A stretch of 32,973 nt of DNA from Candidatus Saccharimonadota bacterium. GTDB lineage: Bacteria; Patescibacteriota; Saccharimonadia; Saccharimonadales; Saccharimonadaceae. The DNA is taken from positions 1-32,973 of the forward strand of contig JAFRBH010000007.1 of assembly GCA_017404955.1 (NCBI GenBank), given 5' to 3'. Below are positions 15,974 through 24,826 of this stretch, piece after piece. Position 1 is the stretch's first letter. The number at the start of each line of letters is the position of its first letter. Below the pieces are notes generated by a model. It was not told the origin of the DNA. It saw nothing but the letters and a program-made list of their open reading frames with translations, and did not search any database. The position numbers and the translations under genes were made by a program.

Positions 15974-16182
15974 GACAAAAGGCCCGAGAAGAATCTCAAA
16001 CTTTTTCTACCCTGCTAAAAACTGGAGCTAGTACACCTAGAAAATTAAAAGCCCAGGGACTTAAATACCTTGGGCTTTTCTGTTTTCGATCATGTGATAT
16101 AGGATAGAGCTCTTAAGTTCTGCGTAAGTTATGTGCGGAGTTCCGCTAGGTGTAATTTTACATCTTTATTATTTGTTAATAT
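15974..16182. other. Intergenic stretch between gatB and the 123-aa gene unit
   Basis: Apart from the terminator at 16047-16079, I see no gene. A matching 8-bp pair ACACCTAG (16033-16040) and CTAGGTGT (16146-16153) brackets the terminator. It may be chance or the ends of a small folded RNA. Confidence 0.3.
16047..16079. terminator. gatB operon terminator
   Basis: AAAAGCCCAGG (16047-16057) pairs with CCTTGGGCTTTT (16068-16079) with one bulged base. On the minus strand CTTTTAATTTTC follows. It can work in both directions. Confidence 0.75.
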
Positions 16183-17589
16183 TTATTGCAGTTTCTGACG
16201 TAAGATTTGCTGGGCGGCGCCTGGGTTAGCCTTGCCCTGGGAAGCTTTCATTACCTGACCAACTAAGAAGCCAATTACCTTCTCTGAACCGGCCTTGAAA
16301 TCGGCTATTGCCTGGGCGCAAGCTCGATCAGCGAGCACCTGGTCAACAATAGCCTCAAGTGCACCAGTGTCGTTTTCTTGAATCACATTCAACTCTTTGG
16401 CGATATCGCGAGCAGATTTCTTCCCCATCTGAGGGTCAAAGAATTTGAGAAACACTTCCTTAGCGCCGGTGCTGGAGAGCTCTTGCTTTTCGGTCATTTC
16501 CGCTAGCTCATTAAGCTGCTCAGCTGACGGCAAGTCATTTAGCATTTCGTAAGACTTCTCTTCGGCCAGAAGCACCGAAGCAAACCAGTTGGCAATACGC
16601 TTAATGTCTTTTACCTCTGACAGTTTTTCCATCAAAGGTTGATAGTCGAGTAAGACTTCCAGGGTATCAGCTGGTAGAGACCCCGAGAATTTCTCGCGAT
16701 AATCTTGCGGGAGAAGCGGCACTTTGGCCATTTCCTCAGAGATAAATTCCTCGGACAATTTCACCGGTGGAATGTCTGGCTCCGGCATATAACGGTAGTC
16801 TTGGGCTTCTTCCTTAGAACGCTGGAAAGTGGTCTTGCCGGTGGCGTCGTTCCAACCACGAGTTTCCTGACGGACTGGCTCGCCCTTGTCAAGCAGTTTG
16901 CTTTGGCGCTCATATTCATATTCAACAGCGCGTTCTACACTGCGGAAGCTATTCAGATTCTTAATCTCAGCACGTTTGCCTAGCTCTTTAGCGCCTTCAG
17001 GAGCCAAGGAGATATTCACGTCAAAACGCATATTGCCGTTGAAGAGGTCACCAATGGTTACGCCAGCATAAGTCATCGCTCGCCAAAGCTCTTTACAATA
17101 ATCATGGGCCTGCTTGGCGGAGTGAATATCTGGCATGGAGACGATTTCAATTAGCGGGGTGCCAGCGCGATTCAAGTCAACTAGTGAATAAGTGTCGTAG
17201 TGATTGAGTTTGCCAGCATCTTCCTCCATGTGGGCATGCTCGATACGCACCTTCGTGCCATCTGGCAAGGTAATAAAACCTTTGCCAATAATTGGGTGAT
17301 AAAACTGGGAAATCTGATAACCTTTTGGCAAATCTGGGTAGTAATAGTGTTTGCGATCAAAACGCGAATAGGAATTAATCTTAGCATTCATTGCCTTGCC
17401 GGCGCGAATGGCGAGCTTGATAGCCTCGCGGTTGAGTCTTGGCAACATGCCCGGAAGCGCGTAATCAACAGGGGAAACACAAGTATTTGGGTCTTTGTCG
17501 CGTGCATCGTTATCGACTTCAGAAAAAAGTTTGGTTTTCGTAGCTAACTGGACGTGACATTCAATGCCGATGGTAATGTTGTACTTCAT
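16183..17589 (-). CDS. gatB: Aspartyl/glutamyl-tRNA(Asn/Gln) amidotransferase subunit B
   Basis: A 468-aa GatB that binds the mischarged tRNA and activates its carboxyl group for amidation. It begins IGIECHVQLATKTKLFS, with VDYALPGMLPRLN, YYYPDLPKGYQISQF and RIEHAHMEEDAGKLNH as typical cradle motifs. The C-terminal YqeY-like tail ends FLVGQVMKASQGKANPGAAQQILRQ. It is last in the gatC-gatA-HEPN-gatB operon, with its start overlapping the stop of the HEPN-like gene by 1 nt. Having the full GatCAB set means Gln-tRNA and/or Asn-tRNA is made by the indirect route. A terminator lies about 100 nt downstream. Confidence 0.97.
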   Translation of the reverse strand: MKYNITIGIECHVQLATKTKLFSEVDNDARDKDPNTCVSPVDYALPGMLPRLNREAIKLAIRAGKAMNAKINSYSRFDRKHYYYPDLPKGYQISQFYHPIIGKGFITLPDGTKVRIEHAHMEEDAGKLNHYDTYSLVDLNRAGTPLIEIVSMPDIHSAKQAHDYCKELWRAMTYAGVTIGDLFNGNMRFDVNISLAPEGAKELGKRAEIKNLNSFRSVERAVEYEYERQSKLLDKGEPVRQETRGWNDATGKTTFQRSKEEAQDYRYMPEPDIPPVKLSEEFISEEMAKVPLLPQDYREKFSGSLPADTLEVLLDYQPLMEKLSEVKDIKRIANWFASVLLAEEKSYEMLNDLPSAEQLNELAEMTEKQELSSTGAKEVFLKFFDPQMGKKSARDIAKELNVIQENDTGALEAIVDQVLADRACAQAIADFKAGSEKVIGFLVGQVMKASQGKANPGAAQQILRQKLQ

Positions 17590-18008
17590 TAGATGGCTCC
17601 CAAATCTTTAAGTGCTTGCTTGAAACTGGCTAGCGCATGTTTTGCTTGATTATAATCAACGGAAAAACCATGTTCGTGAGCAATTTGATTTCTGATTTTG
17701 TGAGCATACCATACAGAATTTACCTGGGAGAAATAACCACCAGCACGCTTCATGCGCTCACCCATAGTTTTTCCCGGCATACCCATTTCGTTTAGGGCCT
17801 TATCGAGTAATTTATCGGCGTCAATTACGACTACATTGTAAGACTGTTTATTGTCTTTGGTTAAAGAATTCTCGATTTTGAGCCAAGCAGTTTGATATTC
17901 TTCTTTATCGAAAGAATAACGCCTCTTGGAAGTAATGGAAACAGCAACAAAAACCATGATGCCAACGATGACAATGGCTATAAGCAAGAAAAATATAGAT
18001 GCGTTCAT
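17589..18008 (-). CDS. Membrane-anchored HEPN-like protein inside the gatCAB operon
   Basis: This 139-aa protein has one N-terminal membrane span (residues 4-25) followed by a basic stop (SKRR) and a cytosolic helical domain. The domain carries VVIDADKLLDKALNEMG, GKTMGERMKRA and WYAHKIRNQIAHEHG. The last contains an R-N-x3-H arrangement (R106 N107 H111) matching the Rx4-6H motif of HEPN domains, often RNases but sometimes only nucleotide- or RNA-binding. I recall similar proteins as common in CPR genomes but cannot check this. It overlaps gatA and gatB by 1 nt on each side, so it is made in step with the amidotransferase. A link to tRNA is suggested by context only. Confidence 0.65.
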   Translation of the reverse strand: MNASIFFLLIAIVIVGIMVFVAVSITSKRRYSFDKEEYQTAWLKIENSLTKDNKQSYNVVVIDADKLLDKALNEMGMPGKTMGERMKRAGGYFSQVNSVWYAHKIRNQIAHEHGFSVDYNQAKHALASFKQALKDLGAI

Positions 18009-19399
18009 TATTTGCCCTCCTTTTTAGCGATATTACTTGCAAAACGTAACAATTCCCTGTCACTTCTTCTTGGACCGACTAGTTGAAGGCCAAGAGATAA
18101 ACCATCTTTGGTTTCTCCGGCTGGAATAGCAAGGCCTGGAACGCCGGCAAGGTTTAGTGGTACACTCATCACGTCTTCAAGATACATTGCCACTGGGTCG
18201 TTGGTCTTCTCGCCAAGTTTGAAAGCTGGGTTTGGTGCAACTGGAGTCAAAATAAAGTCGCATTTAGAAAAAGCGTTTTCATATTCCTTGATAATCAGAG
18301 TGCGTGCTTGTTGCGCCTTGAGGTAATAGGCATCATAGAAGCCGCTTGATAAGACGAAGTTCCCAATCATGATGCGGCGCTTATTCTCTGGCATGAAGCC
18401 ATCTGAGCGTGATTTACCATAAACCTCATCAAGATCTTTAGCTTCACTACTTCTATAACCATAGCGTACACCATCATGGCGAGAAAGGTTGCTAGAAATT
18501 TCAGCCGGAACTACGATGTAATAAACCGCAAGTGCGTATTTTAGCATTGGCATATCAAACTCTATAATCTTGTGGCCTGCTGATTTTAGTTCCTCAATTT
18601 TCTTTTTCAAAGCTTCTCTAATTTCCGGGGCAACACTATCGTTGTTAAAATCTTTAATAATACCAATAGTCTTGATATCGCTAGATTTCCCGGTTTCAAT
18701 GTTGTAATAATCTGGAAGGGTAGTCATATCTTTTGGGTCCCTGCCAGAAGTAATAGACATCAGTAGGTCAATGTCTTCGGCGGAATTTGCGAAAAAGCCA
18801 ATACAGTCGGTAGAGGAGGCCATAGCCACTACACCATATCTGGAAATTGTGCCATAGGTTGGCTTAAAACCATAAACTCCGTTAAAACTAGCTGGTTGGC
18901 GAATAGAACCACCAGTATCGGTACCAGTCGCAAAAGGCACAATACCAAGTGCTACAGCCACGGCGGAACCACCAGATGAGCCACCAGCAACACGAGTCTT
19001 ATCGTGAGAGTTTAAAGTTGGGCCAAAATATGAGTTTTCCGTAGAAGAGCCGTGCGCAAAAGAGTCAAGATTGGTTCTGCCAATAATAATCGCACCTTCA
19101 TCTTCTAGCTTCTTTACAGAGGTAGCGGTAATTGGGCTTTTCAAAGGCTCCAAAATTTTAGAAGAAGCGGTAGTATTGCCAACTGGGCTTAGGAAGTTGT
19201 CTTTAATCGCAAAAGGCACGCCAGCGAGTTTGCCGACCTCTTCACCGTTTTTAATCTTTTCATCAATAATTTTGGCCTTCTTTAGGGCGCCATCTTTATC
19301 TAGAGAAGTAAAAATATTGTAGTCTTTGTATTCTTCCGCCTTATCAAGAGCAGCTCTTACTAAACTTTCAGCAGTAATTTCCTTTGTCGCAATCTGCAT
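18008..19399 (-). CDS. gatA: Aspartyl/glutamyl-tRNA(Asn/Gln) amidotransferase subunit A
   Basis: GatA is the amidase that frees ammonia from glutamine for GatB. The amidase-signature residues are present: K66 in PFAIKDN, a Ser in AGGSSGGSA (138-146), and the nucleophile Ser in [11 protein letters not shown] (S165). The chosen start at 19399 gives 463 aa and has TAGGAGG directly upstream; the frame is open 21 codons further, but that part overlaps gatC and is basic and unlike GatA. It is 7 nt behind gatC and overlaps the following gene by 1 nt. Length is slightly under the usual 480-490 aa. Confidence 0.96.
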   Translation of the reverse strand: MQIATKEITAESLVRAALDKAEEYKDYNIFTSLDKDGALKKAKIIDEKIKNGEEVGKLAGVPFAIKDNFLSPVGNTTASSKILEPLKSPITATSVKKLEDEGAIIIGRTNLDSFAHGSSTENSYFGPTLNSHDKTRVAGGSSGGSAVAVALGIVPFATGTDTGGSIRQPASFNGVYGFKPTYGTISRYGVVAMASSTDCIGFFANSAEDIDLLMSITSGRDPKDMTTLPDYYNIETGKSSDIKTIGIIKDFNNDSVAPEIREALKKKIEELKSAGHKIIEFDMPMLKYALAVYYIVVPAEISSNLSRHDGVRYGYRSSEAKDLDEVYGKSRSDGFMPENKRRIMIGNFVLSSGFYDAYYLKAQQARTLIIKEYENAFSKCDFILTPVAPNPAFKLGEKTNDPVAMYLEDVMSVPLNLAGVPGLAIPAGETKDGLSLGLQLVGPRRSDRELLRFASNIAKKEGK

Positions 19400-19406
19400 A
19401 TTCCTC

Positions 19407-19694
19407 CTACAACACCTTCGGAACTTTAATTTGGTGGTCTTTTTCTGCTGGAGCGAGGGCAATCAGCTGGTCAGTGCTAGCATCTTGTTCCAGAATTTCA
19501 TCATCACGCCAAACATTTTCCATCTCAAAAACTTGATAAGTAGGCTCAACACCCTTGGTGTCTAACTCGTTCAACTGAGAAATGTAGCCAATGATGTTTT
19601 CCAGATCTTGGCCAAGGCTCTTTTTCTCTGCATCGCTTAAAGAAAAATTGGATAGCTCAGCTAAGTGGTCGATTTCCTCGCAGGTAATTTTCAT
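19407..19694 (-). CDS. gatC: Aspartyl/glutamyl-tRNA(Asn/Gln) amidotransferase subunit C
   Basis: A 95-aa GatC, the small belt-like subunit that holds GatA and GatB together. It starts MKITCEEIDHLAELSNFSLS and has the typical ENIIGYISQLNELDTKGVEPTY core and a C-terminal VWRDDE...D segment. First gene of the gat operon. A TATAAT box ends 7 nt before the ATG and no Shine-Dalgarno is visible, which suggests a leaderless mRNA. It lies 21 nt behind uvrB, with no terminator between, so read-through from uvrB is possible. Confidence 0.95.
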   Translation of the reverse strand: MKITCEEIDHLAELSNFSLSDAEKKSLGQDLENIIGYISQLNELDTKGVEPTYQVFEMENVWRDDEILEQDASTDQLIALAPAEKDHQIKVPKVL

Positions 19695-19701
19695 AATGAT
19701 T

Positions 19702-19707
19702 ATTATA
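19702..19707 (-). promoter_or_regulatory. gatC -10 box, leaderless arrangement
   Basis: TGTGC followed by TATAAT on the minus strand, 7 nt before the gatC ATG. The -35 would lie in the end of uvrB and is poor. Confidence 0.55.
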
Positions 19708-19715
19708 GCACAAAT

Positions 19716-21815
19716 TTATTTTTTCTGGGCTTTGCCAGACTTAATATCATCAATTAGATCACGAAGTGAAGCAGCGCGCTCAAACTCCAGGTTGGCGGCA
19801 GCAAGTTTCATCTCTGATTCTAATTGCTTGATTAATTTTGGAATCTCCTCTGGTGGAACCTTACGAAGATCGAGTTTATTCTCTTTCTCTTTTTCTGGAA
19901 TAATCGCGCGGAGGCCCTTAGAGATTTCTTTAGAAATACCTTTTGGTGTAATGTCGTGTTCTTTATTGTATTTTTGCTGAATTTCACGGCGACGATTGGT
20001 TTCGGAAATCGCACGCTCCATACTCTCGGTGATATTATCAGCATACATAATCACCTTACCCTCGACGTGGCGAGCAGCACGACCGATAGTTTGAATTAGT
20101 GCCGATTCGGACCTTAAAAAGCCCTCTTTGTCGGCATCAAGAATCGCCACTAGAGATACTTCTGGCAAATCTAGGCCTTCACGCAAGAGATTAATGCCAA
20201 CCAAAACATCATAAACCCCCTCACGCAAATCACGCAAGATATCACCGCGCTCCAGTGTGTCGATATCGGAGTGAATATAGGCAGTTTTGACGCCGCGTTC
20301 TTTTAGATGGTCAGACAAATCTTCAGCCATACGCTTAGTTAGAGTAGTAACGAGTACACGCTGATTTTTGGCAATGCGGCGGTCGATTTCTTCCATCAAA
20401 TTATCAATCTGACCATCGGTGCCACGCACCTCGATTTCTGGGTCCAAAAGTCCAGTTGGACGAATTACCTGCTCTACCGGCTCCGGAGAGTGCTCGAGCT
20501 CGTATTCGCCAGGAGTAGCAGAAACGTATATTGCCTGGTGAATGTGCTGGTCAAACTCATTAAAAGTTAGCGGGCGGTTATCAAGTGCGCTAGGCAGGCG
20601 GAACCCATATTCTACTAGGGTCTCTTTCCTAGCATGATCACCATTGTACATGCCACGAACTTGTGGCAAAGTCATATGTGACTCATCAACCAATAATAGA
20701 AAATCTTTTGGGAAAAAGTCAAGAAGAGTGGCTGGCGGCTCACCAGCTCTTCTGCCATCAAGATGACGCGAATAATTCTCAATTCCCTTGACAAAGCCAG
20801 TTTCCTCCAACATTTCTAAATCGTATTTTGTACGCTGAGAAAGGCGCTCAGCCTCAAGTAATTTTCCGTGACGCTCAAAGAATTTCATACGCGCGTCAAA
20901 TTCTACCTTAATACTCTCCAATGCGCGTTCTAGCTGACCTTTGGGAGTAGCATAGTGGGTATTTGGGAAGATAAAAAGCTCCTCTGGTTTTTCCAAAATC
21001 TGGCCGGTAATTGGGTCGATAATACGAACTTCCTCCAGAGTGTCAAAACCGAAAACAAAACGGTATGCCACCTCGCCAGAAGCGGGGTAAAGGTCAACTG
21101 TATCGCCCATGACACGGAAATTGCCGCGTTCAAAAGCCAAGTCATTTCTGTGATATTGCATTGCCACAAGATAAGTTAGAAAATTGCTCTGGGTCAAATC
21201 GACGGCGGGTCCTGTCGCCACAGATTCCCCCATCGCTTCTCGATTACGCTGCGAGGCGCTGGGGATCCCCCCAGTGGCACCACCCGCTGTCCCATACCAG
21301 TTATCTTTTACTGCCCATTTGTTCCCCTCTTTCCAGAGAGCAAGCGACATTTCTGTATAGTGGTCCGGCGAACCAATGCCATAAATACAAGAAACCGAAG
21401 CCACAATAATTGTATCTGGACGAGTAAGCAGAGAAACCGTAGCCGCGTGACGTAGGCGATCGATTTCATCATTAATGGCAGAGTCTTTTTCAATGTAGGT
21501 ATCAGAGCTAGCAATGTAAGCCTCTGGTTGGTAGTAATCAAAGTAACTTACGAAATAATGCACTTCATTATCTGGGAAAAAGTCACGGAACTCCGAATAG
21601 AGCTGTGCGGCCAAAGTTTTATTATGCGCAAGAACCAATGTCGGCTTCTGATAATGTTGAATGATGTTCGCCATAGTGAAGGTCTTGCCTGAACCAGTTA
21701 CGCCGAGCAGAGTTTGTTCGCGAACGCCTTTATCTAGGCCATCACAAAGTTCCGCAATGGCTTGCGGCTGATCACCGGTTGGCTGGTATTTGCTCTGCAA
21801 TTTAAACTTTGGCAT
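19716..21815 (-). CDS. uvrB: UvrABC excision repair protein UvrB with an in-frame insert
   Basis: UvrB verifies damage handed over by UvrA. Walker A is GVTGSGKT (38-45), the damage-binding beta-hairpin is [10 protein letters not shown] (91-100), DESH follows in LLVDESHMT, the helicase VI motif is QTIGRAARH, and the C-terminal UVR motif ([24 protein letters not shown]) is present. The protein has 699 aa against about 660 usually. Residues about 165-210 (21186-21323) form an extra Gly/Ala/Ser-rich stretch inside domain 2, the UvrA-binding domain. The bases there are GC-richer than the rest. A TATAAT box ends 6 nt before the ATG, so the mRNA may be leaderless. Confidence 0.96.
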   Translation of the reverse strand: MPKFKLQSKYQPTGDQPQAIAELCDGLDKGVREQTLLGVTGSGKTFTMANIIQHYQKPTLVLAHNKTLAAQLYSEFRDFFPDNEVHYFVSYFDYYQPEAYIASSDTYIEKDSAINDEIDRLRHAATVSLLTRPDTIIVASVSCIYGIGSPDHYTEMSLALWKEGNKWAVKDNWYGTAGGATGGIPSASQRNREAMGESVATGPAVDLTQSNFLTYLVAMQYHRNDLAFERGNFRVMGDTVDLYPASGEVAYRFVFGFDTLEEVRIIDPITGQILEKPEELFIFPNTHYATPKGQLERALESIKVEFDARMKFFERHGKLLEAERLSQRTKYDLEMLEETGFVKGIENYSRHLDGRRAGEPPATLLDFFPKDFLLLVDESHMTLPQVRGMYNGDHARKETLVEYGFRLPSALDNRPLTFNEFDQHIHQAIYVSATPGEYELEHSPEPVEQVIRPTGLLDPEIEVRGTDGQIDNLMEEIDRRIAKNQRVLVTTLTKRMAEDLSDHLKERGVKTAYIHSDIDTLERGDILRDLREGVYDVLVGINLLREGLDLPEVSLVAILDADKEGFLRSESALIQTIGRAARHVEGKVIMYADNITESMERAISETNRRREIQQKYNKEHDITPKGISKEISKGLRAIIPEKEKENKLDLRKVPPEEIPKLIKQLESEMKLAAANLEFERAASLRDLIDDIKSGKAQKK

Positions 21816-21821
21816 AACCCC

Positions 21822-21850
21822 ATTATACCTTCCATTGACTTTTTGCGCAA
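21822..21850 (-). promoter_or_regulatory. uvrB promoter, leaderless arrangement
   Basis: On the minus strand: TTGCGC (21845-21850), 17-nt spacer, TATAAT (21822-21827), then 6 nt to the ATG. It overlaps a plus-strand promoter at 21835-21863. Confidence 0.6.
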
Positions 21851-21894
21851 TCCGTGTTATAATGTAAGTATATCCTCTTTCAAGGGGCTTTTTT
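21835..21894 (+). promoter_or_regulatory. Orphan promoter followed by a short terminator, no gene
   Basis: TTGACT (21835-21840), 17-nt spacer, TATAAT (21858-21863). About 10 nt later a short stem (CCTCT with AGGGG, one G-T pair) is followed by six T, reaching the 3' end of the LOG gene. The expected RNA would be only about 25 nt. It resembles the promoters of the unknown cassette genes. Confidence 0.5.
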
Positions 21895-22705
21895 AGTGTC
21901 CGTGTGCGCTAATCATACGGTTATAGTGGTCGTACATGCTCTCATCCACTTTGAGATGGCCAATCTTATTGGCGGCACGAACGATTTCGTCTAAATCATC
22001 AGTAATCTTGAAAATATGGAGATCGGAAGCTTTAATCATCTTTTCTTTTACTAGTTTATTGCGGAAATAGCGCTCTAGTGGTCGCCAATAGGACTTGCCA
22101 TAAAGAAATACTGGCATGCGTGGCATTTTATCTTCCTGCATCAAACAAAGAATTTCCGAGAGTTCATCAAACGTACCAAACCCACCTGGGAAATAGACGT
22201 AGGCTTTAGATGCCATTGAAAGCATCACTTTTCTAGCAAAGAAATATTGGAATTCCATAGTATCGGTCAAATAAGGGTTGGCAAACTGTTCGTGATCCAA
22301 AGTAATATTCAGGCCTACAGAGCGCCCGCCATATTCAAAGGCGCCACGATTTGCCGCCTCCATAATGCCAGGCCCACCGCCGGTAGTAACCGCGTGGCCG
22401 TTTTGAGCAAGCAAGCCACCGAGCTCGCGAGCTTTATCGTAATACTTATTTCCTTCACGCACCCTGGCAGAGCCAAAAATTGTCACACCCTGCGGAATAG
22501 TGCGAAGCAGACTAAGACCATTGGCTAAATCTCTGGCATAAGCGCCGGCGCGTTCCAAATCTTCAGAGTTAAGCTGGTCAAGCATCTCTTTGATGCGGCC
22601 AGCTAGCACCTTTTTGTCGGCTAATTCTTCTTTGGTGAGTGGCTCAACTTCTTCTACGGTATTAACCGCATGGCCCATCTCTTTTGACAATTCTTCACTA
22701 GTCAT
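21893..22705 (-). CDS. LOG-family nucleotide phosphoribohydrolase-like protein
   Basis: This 270-aa protein carries the LOG (lysine-decarboxylase-like, TIGR00730) signature: [14 protein letters not shown] at 109-122 and PGGFGTFDE at 173-181, within a Rossmann fold beginning VTIFGSARV at 74. Family members cut nucleoside monophosphates into base and ribose 5-phosphate. About 70 extra N-terminal residues, helical and acidic, precede the fold. Its start overlaps the pfkB stop by 1 nt, making it the last gene of gap-rpiB-rpe-pfkB-LOG. In that setting it could supply ribose 5-phosphate to RpiB. The true base specificity is unknown. Confidence 0.85.
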   Translation of the reverse strand: MTSEELSKEMGHAVNTVEEVEPLTKEELADKKVLAGRIKEMLDQLNSEDLERAGAYARDLANGLSLLRTIPQGVTIFGSARVREGNKYYDKARELGGLLAQNGHAVTTGGGPGIMEAANRGAFEYGGRSVGLNITLDHEQFANPYLTDTMEFQYFFARKVMLSMASKAYVYFPGGFGTFDELSEILCLMQEDKMPRMPVFLYGKSYWRPLERYFRNKLVKEKMIKASDLHIFKITDDLDEIVRAANKIGHLKVDESMYDHYNRMISAHGH

Positions 22706-23688
22706 TATTCTACCTCCTGAAATGGCATTTCGTGTAAGTTTTCCTTGCCGCTCAAAATTCCTCTCTTAGCGCCAAGCATCGAAACTACAGCGGTGGAGTT
22801 AGCGCTCGCAAAAATGAGCGATTCCTTGAATGACTTGCCGGCGGCGTAGTGCGCCAAGAAGCCAGAGCCAAAGGCATCGCCAGCGCCAGTAGTATCTTTC
22901 ACTGGAAGATCTTCATAGATGCCAAAACGGTAAGTGTTTTTGCTATCAGTAGCGATTGCCCCCATATTACCATCGGTAATAATTACTGTTTTGACATAAT
23001 TAGAAAGTCTGGAAAGAAGCTCAGTTAAGACAGTTCCAGGGACAATCTCTGCAGCCTCAGTCTTGTTAACCAATAATACGTCAACATATTCTAGCAATTT
23101 TGTCAAATCAGATTTCTGTTCTAGCTCTAATTTGCCTGGGTTAAACATGACTTTGGCATCTAATTCTTTCGCTTTTTTCATAAAAGCTTTCAAAGTCTTC
23201 ATGTCGCCCCTAAGCGAAGTAATATAGAGCCAGTCTGGGTTGATGTTCTCTAGGTCATTTGCGTCAAGATTGTCAAATTTAGCGGAAGCGCCACGATGAG
23301 TCAAAATTGTGCGTTCGCCGCTATTCATATCAAGTAAAATCACCGAGCAACCAGTGCTCTTATGCGGAGCATAGGAGATGTAAGAGCTGTCAATTCCCTC
23401 TTTGTCGAGACAGGCTAAAATTGCATCGCCAGCTGGGTCGTGACCGATATTCCCAAGCATAATAGTTTCGTGGCCATGACGGGCAAAAGTTACCGCCGAG
23501 TTAGTGCCACCGCCACCAACTTCGTAAGATACGCGGTCAATATCGACTTTAGTACCAATCTTGAGTTCACCAAAGAGCGACTCTGGCGCAGGCTTCGCTG
23601 CACTATAAACATTAGTCGCCACAAAATCATCATGATCAATCAAATATAAATCTTGCAAAGCCGAGCCTAAAGATACAATTCTTGCCAT
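22705..23688 (-). CDS. PfkB/ribokinase-family carbohydrate kinase
   Basis: A 327-aa PfkB-type kinase. The first signature GGGGTNSAVTFARHG lies at 58-72, and the second, DTTGAGDAFGSGFLAHY, at 265-281, with D271 as catalytic base and the anion hole at GAGD. It phosphorylates a sugar or nucleoside with ATP. Ribokinase or a nucleoside kinase would fit best because rpiB and rpe lie directly upstream and a LOG protein follows, all with 1-nt overlaps. An insertion after residue 24 (NVYSAAKPAPESLFGELKIG) is somewhat longer than in ribokinase. Cytosolic. Confidence 0.85.
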   Translation of the reverse strand: MARIVSLGSALQDLYLIDHDDFVATNVYSAAKPAPESLFGELKIGTKVDIDRVSYEVGGGGTNSAVTFARHGHETIMLGNIGHDPAGDAILACLDKEGIDSSYISYAPHKSTGCSVILLDMNSGERTILTHRGASAKFDNLDANDLENINPDWLYITSLRGDMKTLKAFMKKAKELDAKVMFNPGKLELEQKSDLTKLLEYVDVLLVNKTEAAEIVPGTVLTELLSRLSNYVKTVIITDGNMGAIATDSKNTYRFGIYEDLPVKDTTGAGDAFGSGFLAHYAAGKSFKESLIFASANSTAVVSMLGAKRGILSGKENLHEMPFQEVE

Positions 23689-24341
23689 TAGAGCACCACT
23701 CCTCTCTTGTCTAAATCAGAAGTTAAGGCTTCAAACATTGCACTTGGATCTTCAGCGCCAGTCAAAGCTGAGCCAACATCAATGACGTCAGCGCCCGCTC
23801 TAGAGATTGCACGCACAGTCCTAAGGTTTGCACCACCATCCCAGCCGATTTCTGCATTTGGATTAATGTCTTTAATTAGCTGAATTTTTTCGGTCTGTAA
23901 CATATCTGCCTGGCTCCCCTGCTTGCCAATTTCACCGGCAAAGACCAAAACATGGTCCGCTTTCTCAATAAATGGGCGCACACTTCCAGGGAAGGTAGGT
24001 TTCATCAAGGCTACGCCTGCTTTGATGCCAGCATTTTTAAGCTGGTCAAAGAGCGGCAGTAAATCTTCTCCGGTTTCGGCATGGAAGATAACCAGAGATG
24101 GCTTTAGTTGCAACAAGATTGGCATATGTTCAGATGGACGCGCCACCATCATATGTAAATCTACAGTCCAACCTTGTGGCCACCAAACATTATTCACTGG
24201 GATCGTTACCGCTGGGGCAAAAGTGCCATCGGCGATATCGACTTGGATACGCTTGGCAAATGGCTGGAATTTAGCAATCAACATCTTATATTGCTCTGGA
24301 TCATTAGTTAAGACGGTTGGAACAATTTCCGTGACGTTCAT
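23688..24341 (-). CDS. rpe: Ribulose-phosphate 3-epimerase family protein
   Basis: A 217-aa TIM barrel of the Rpe type, converting ribulose 5-phosphate and xylulose 5-phosphate into each other. It shows VDIADGTFAPAVTI (33-46, usually VDVMDGxFVPNxTxG), VDLHMMV with the metal His near 62, and the phosphate-binding end IGWDGGANLRT and ADVIDVGSAL. Some motif residues differ from the usual form (for example WDGG instead of VDGG), so it may be a divergent paralogue acting on a related sugar phosphate. It overlaps rpiB and pfkB by 1 nt each. Confidence 0.8.
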   Translation of the reverse strand: MNVTEIVPTVLTNDPEQYKMLIAKFQPFAKRIQVDIADGTFAPAVTIPVNNVWWPQGWTVDLHMMVARPSEHMPILLQLKPSLVIFHAETGEDLLPLFDQLKNAGIKAGVALMKPTFPGSVRPFIEKADHVLVFAGEIGKQGSQADMLQTEKIQLIKDINPNAEIGWDGGANLRTVRAISRAGADVIDVGSALTGAEDPSAMFEALTSDLDKRGVVL

Positions 24342-24826
24342 TATGCACCCTCCTCATCTAAACGTTTATTGCGTCTAATATGCCTTTCTTCCCCTGAAAA
24401 AGCAGTATTTAGAAATATTTCTACTATTTTGTCAATATCTTCTCTCTTGGTGAAATCTGCCGAAAGACAGAGTATATTGGCATCATTGTGCTCACGGCCA
24501 ATTTTGGCTAACTCTGGGCTATACGCAGCAATAGCGCGCACACCCTTGAAACGATTGGCCTGAATCTCAATACCATGAGCTGAACCACAGATTAAGATAC
24601 CTCTGGAATTAGGGTTGTTTTGGACTGCTTTTGCAACTTTAATTGCCGCATCATTATAGTCATCATCAGGATCAAGCGTAAATGGCCCCAAATCTGTCAC
24701 CATATAATCTTCCCCGGTTTCCGATTTTGCTATAATCTGTGGCTCGGCGCCACCAGAAAGTACCGCTACGAGATGCTCTTTGAGCTCGAATCCACGATGG
24801 TCAGAACCGATAAAGATTTCTGGCAT
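24341..24826 (-). CDS. rpiB: Ribose-5-phosphate isomerase B
   Basis: A 161-aa RpiB that interconverts ribose 5-phosphate and ribulose 5-phosphate. The motif SDHRGFELK (8-16), the active Cys at 80 in GILICGSAHGIEIQANRFKG, and REHNDANILCL are all family marks. About 15 residues longer than E. coli RpiB, mostly in a loop after DLGPFTLDPDDDYND. Its ATG directly follows the gap stop (TGAATG), so the two are translationally linked. Confidence 0.92.
   Translation of the reverse strand: MPEIFIGSDHRGFELKEHLVAVLSGGAEPQIIAKSETGEDYMVTDLGPFTLDPDDDYNDAAIKVAKAVQNNPNSRGILICGSAHGIEIQANRFKGVRAIAAYSPELAKIGREHNDANILCLSADFTKREDIDKIVEIFLNTAFSGEERHIRRNKRLDEEGA

Noticed and set aside
19400-19462. Longer N-terminus for gatA
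   Set aside because: It would overlap gatC and add a basic segment unlike GatA; TAGGAGG points to ATG 19399.
19716-21815. uvrB as a pseudogene because of its insert
   Set aside because: The frame is intact, all helicase motifs and the UVR motif are present, and the insert is in frame within a loop-tolerant domain.
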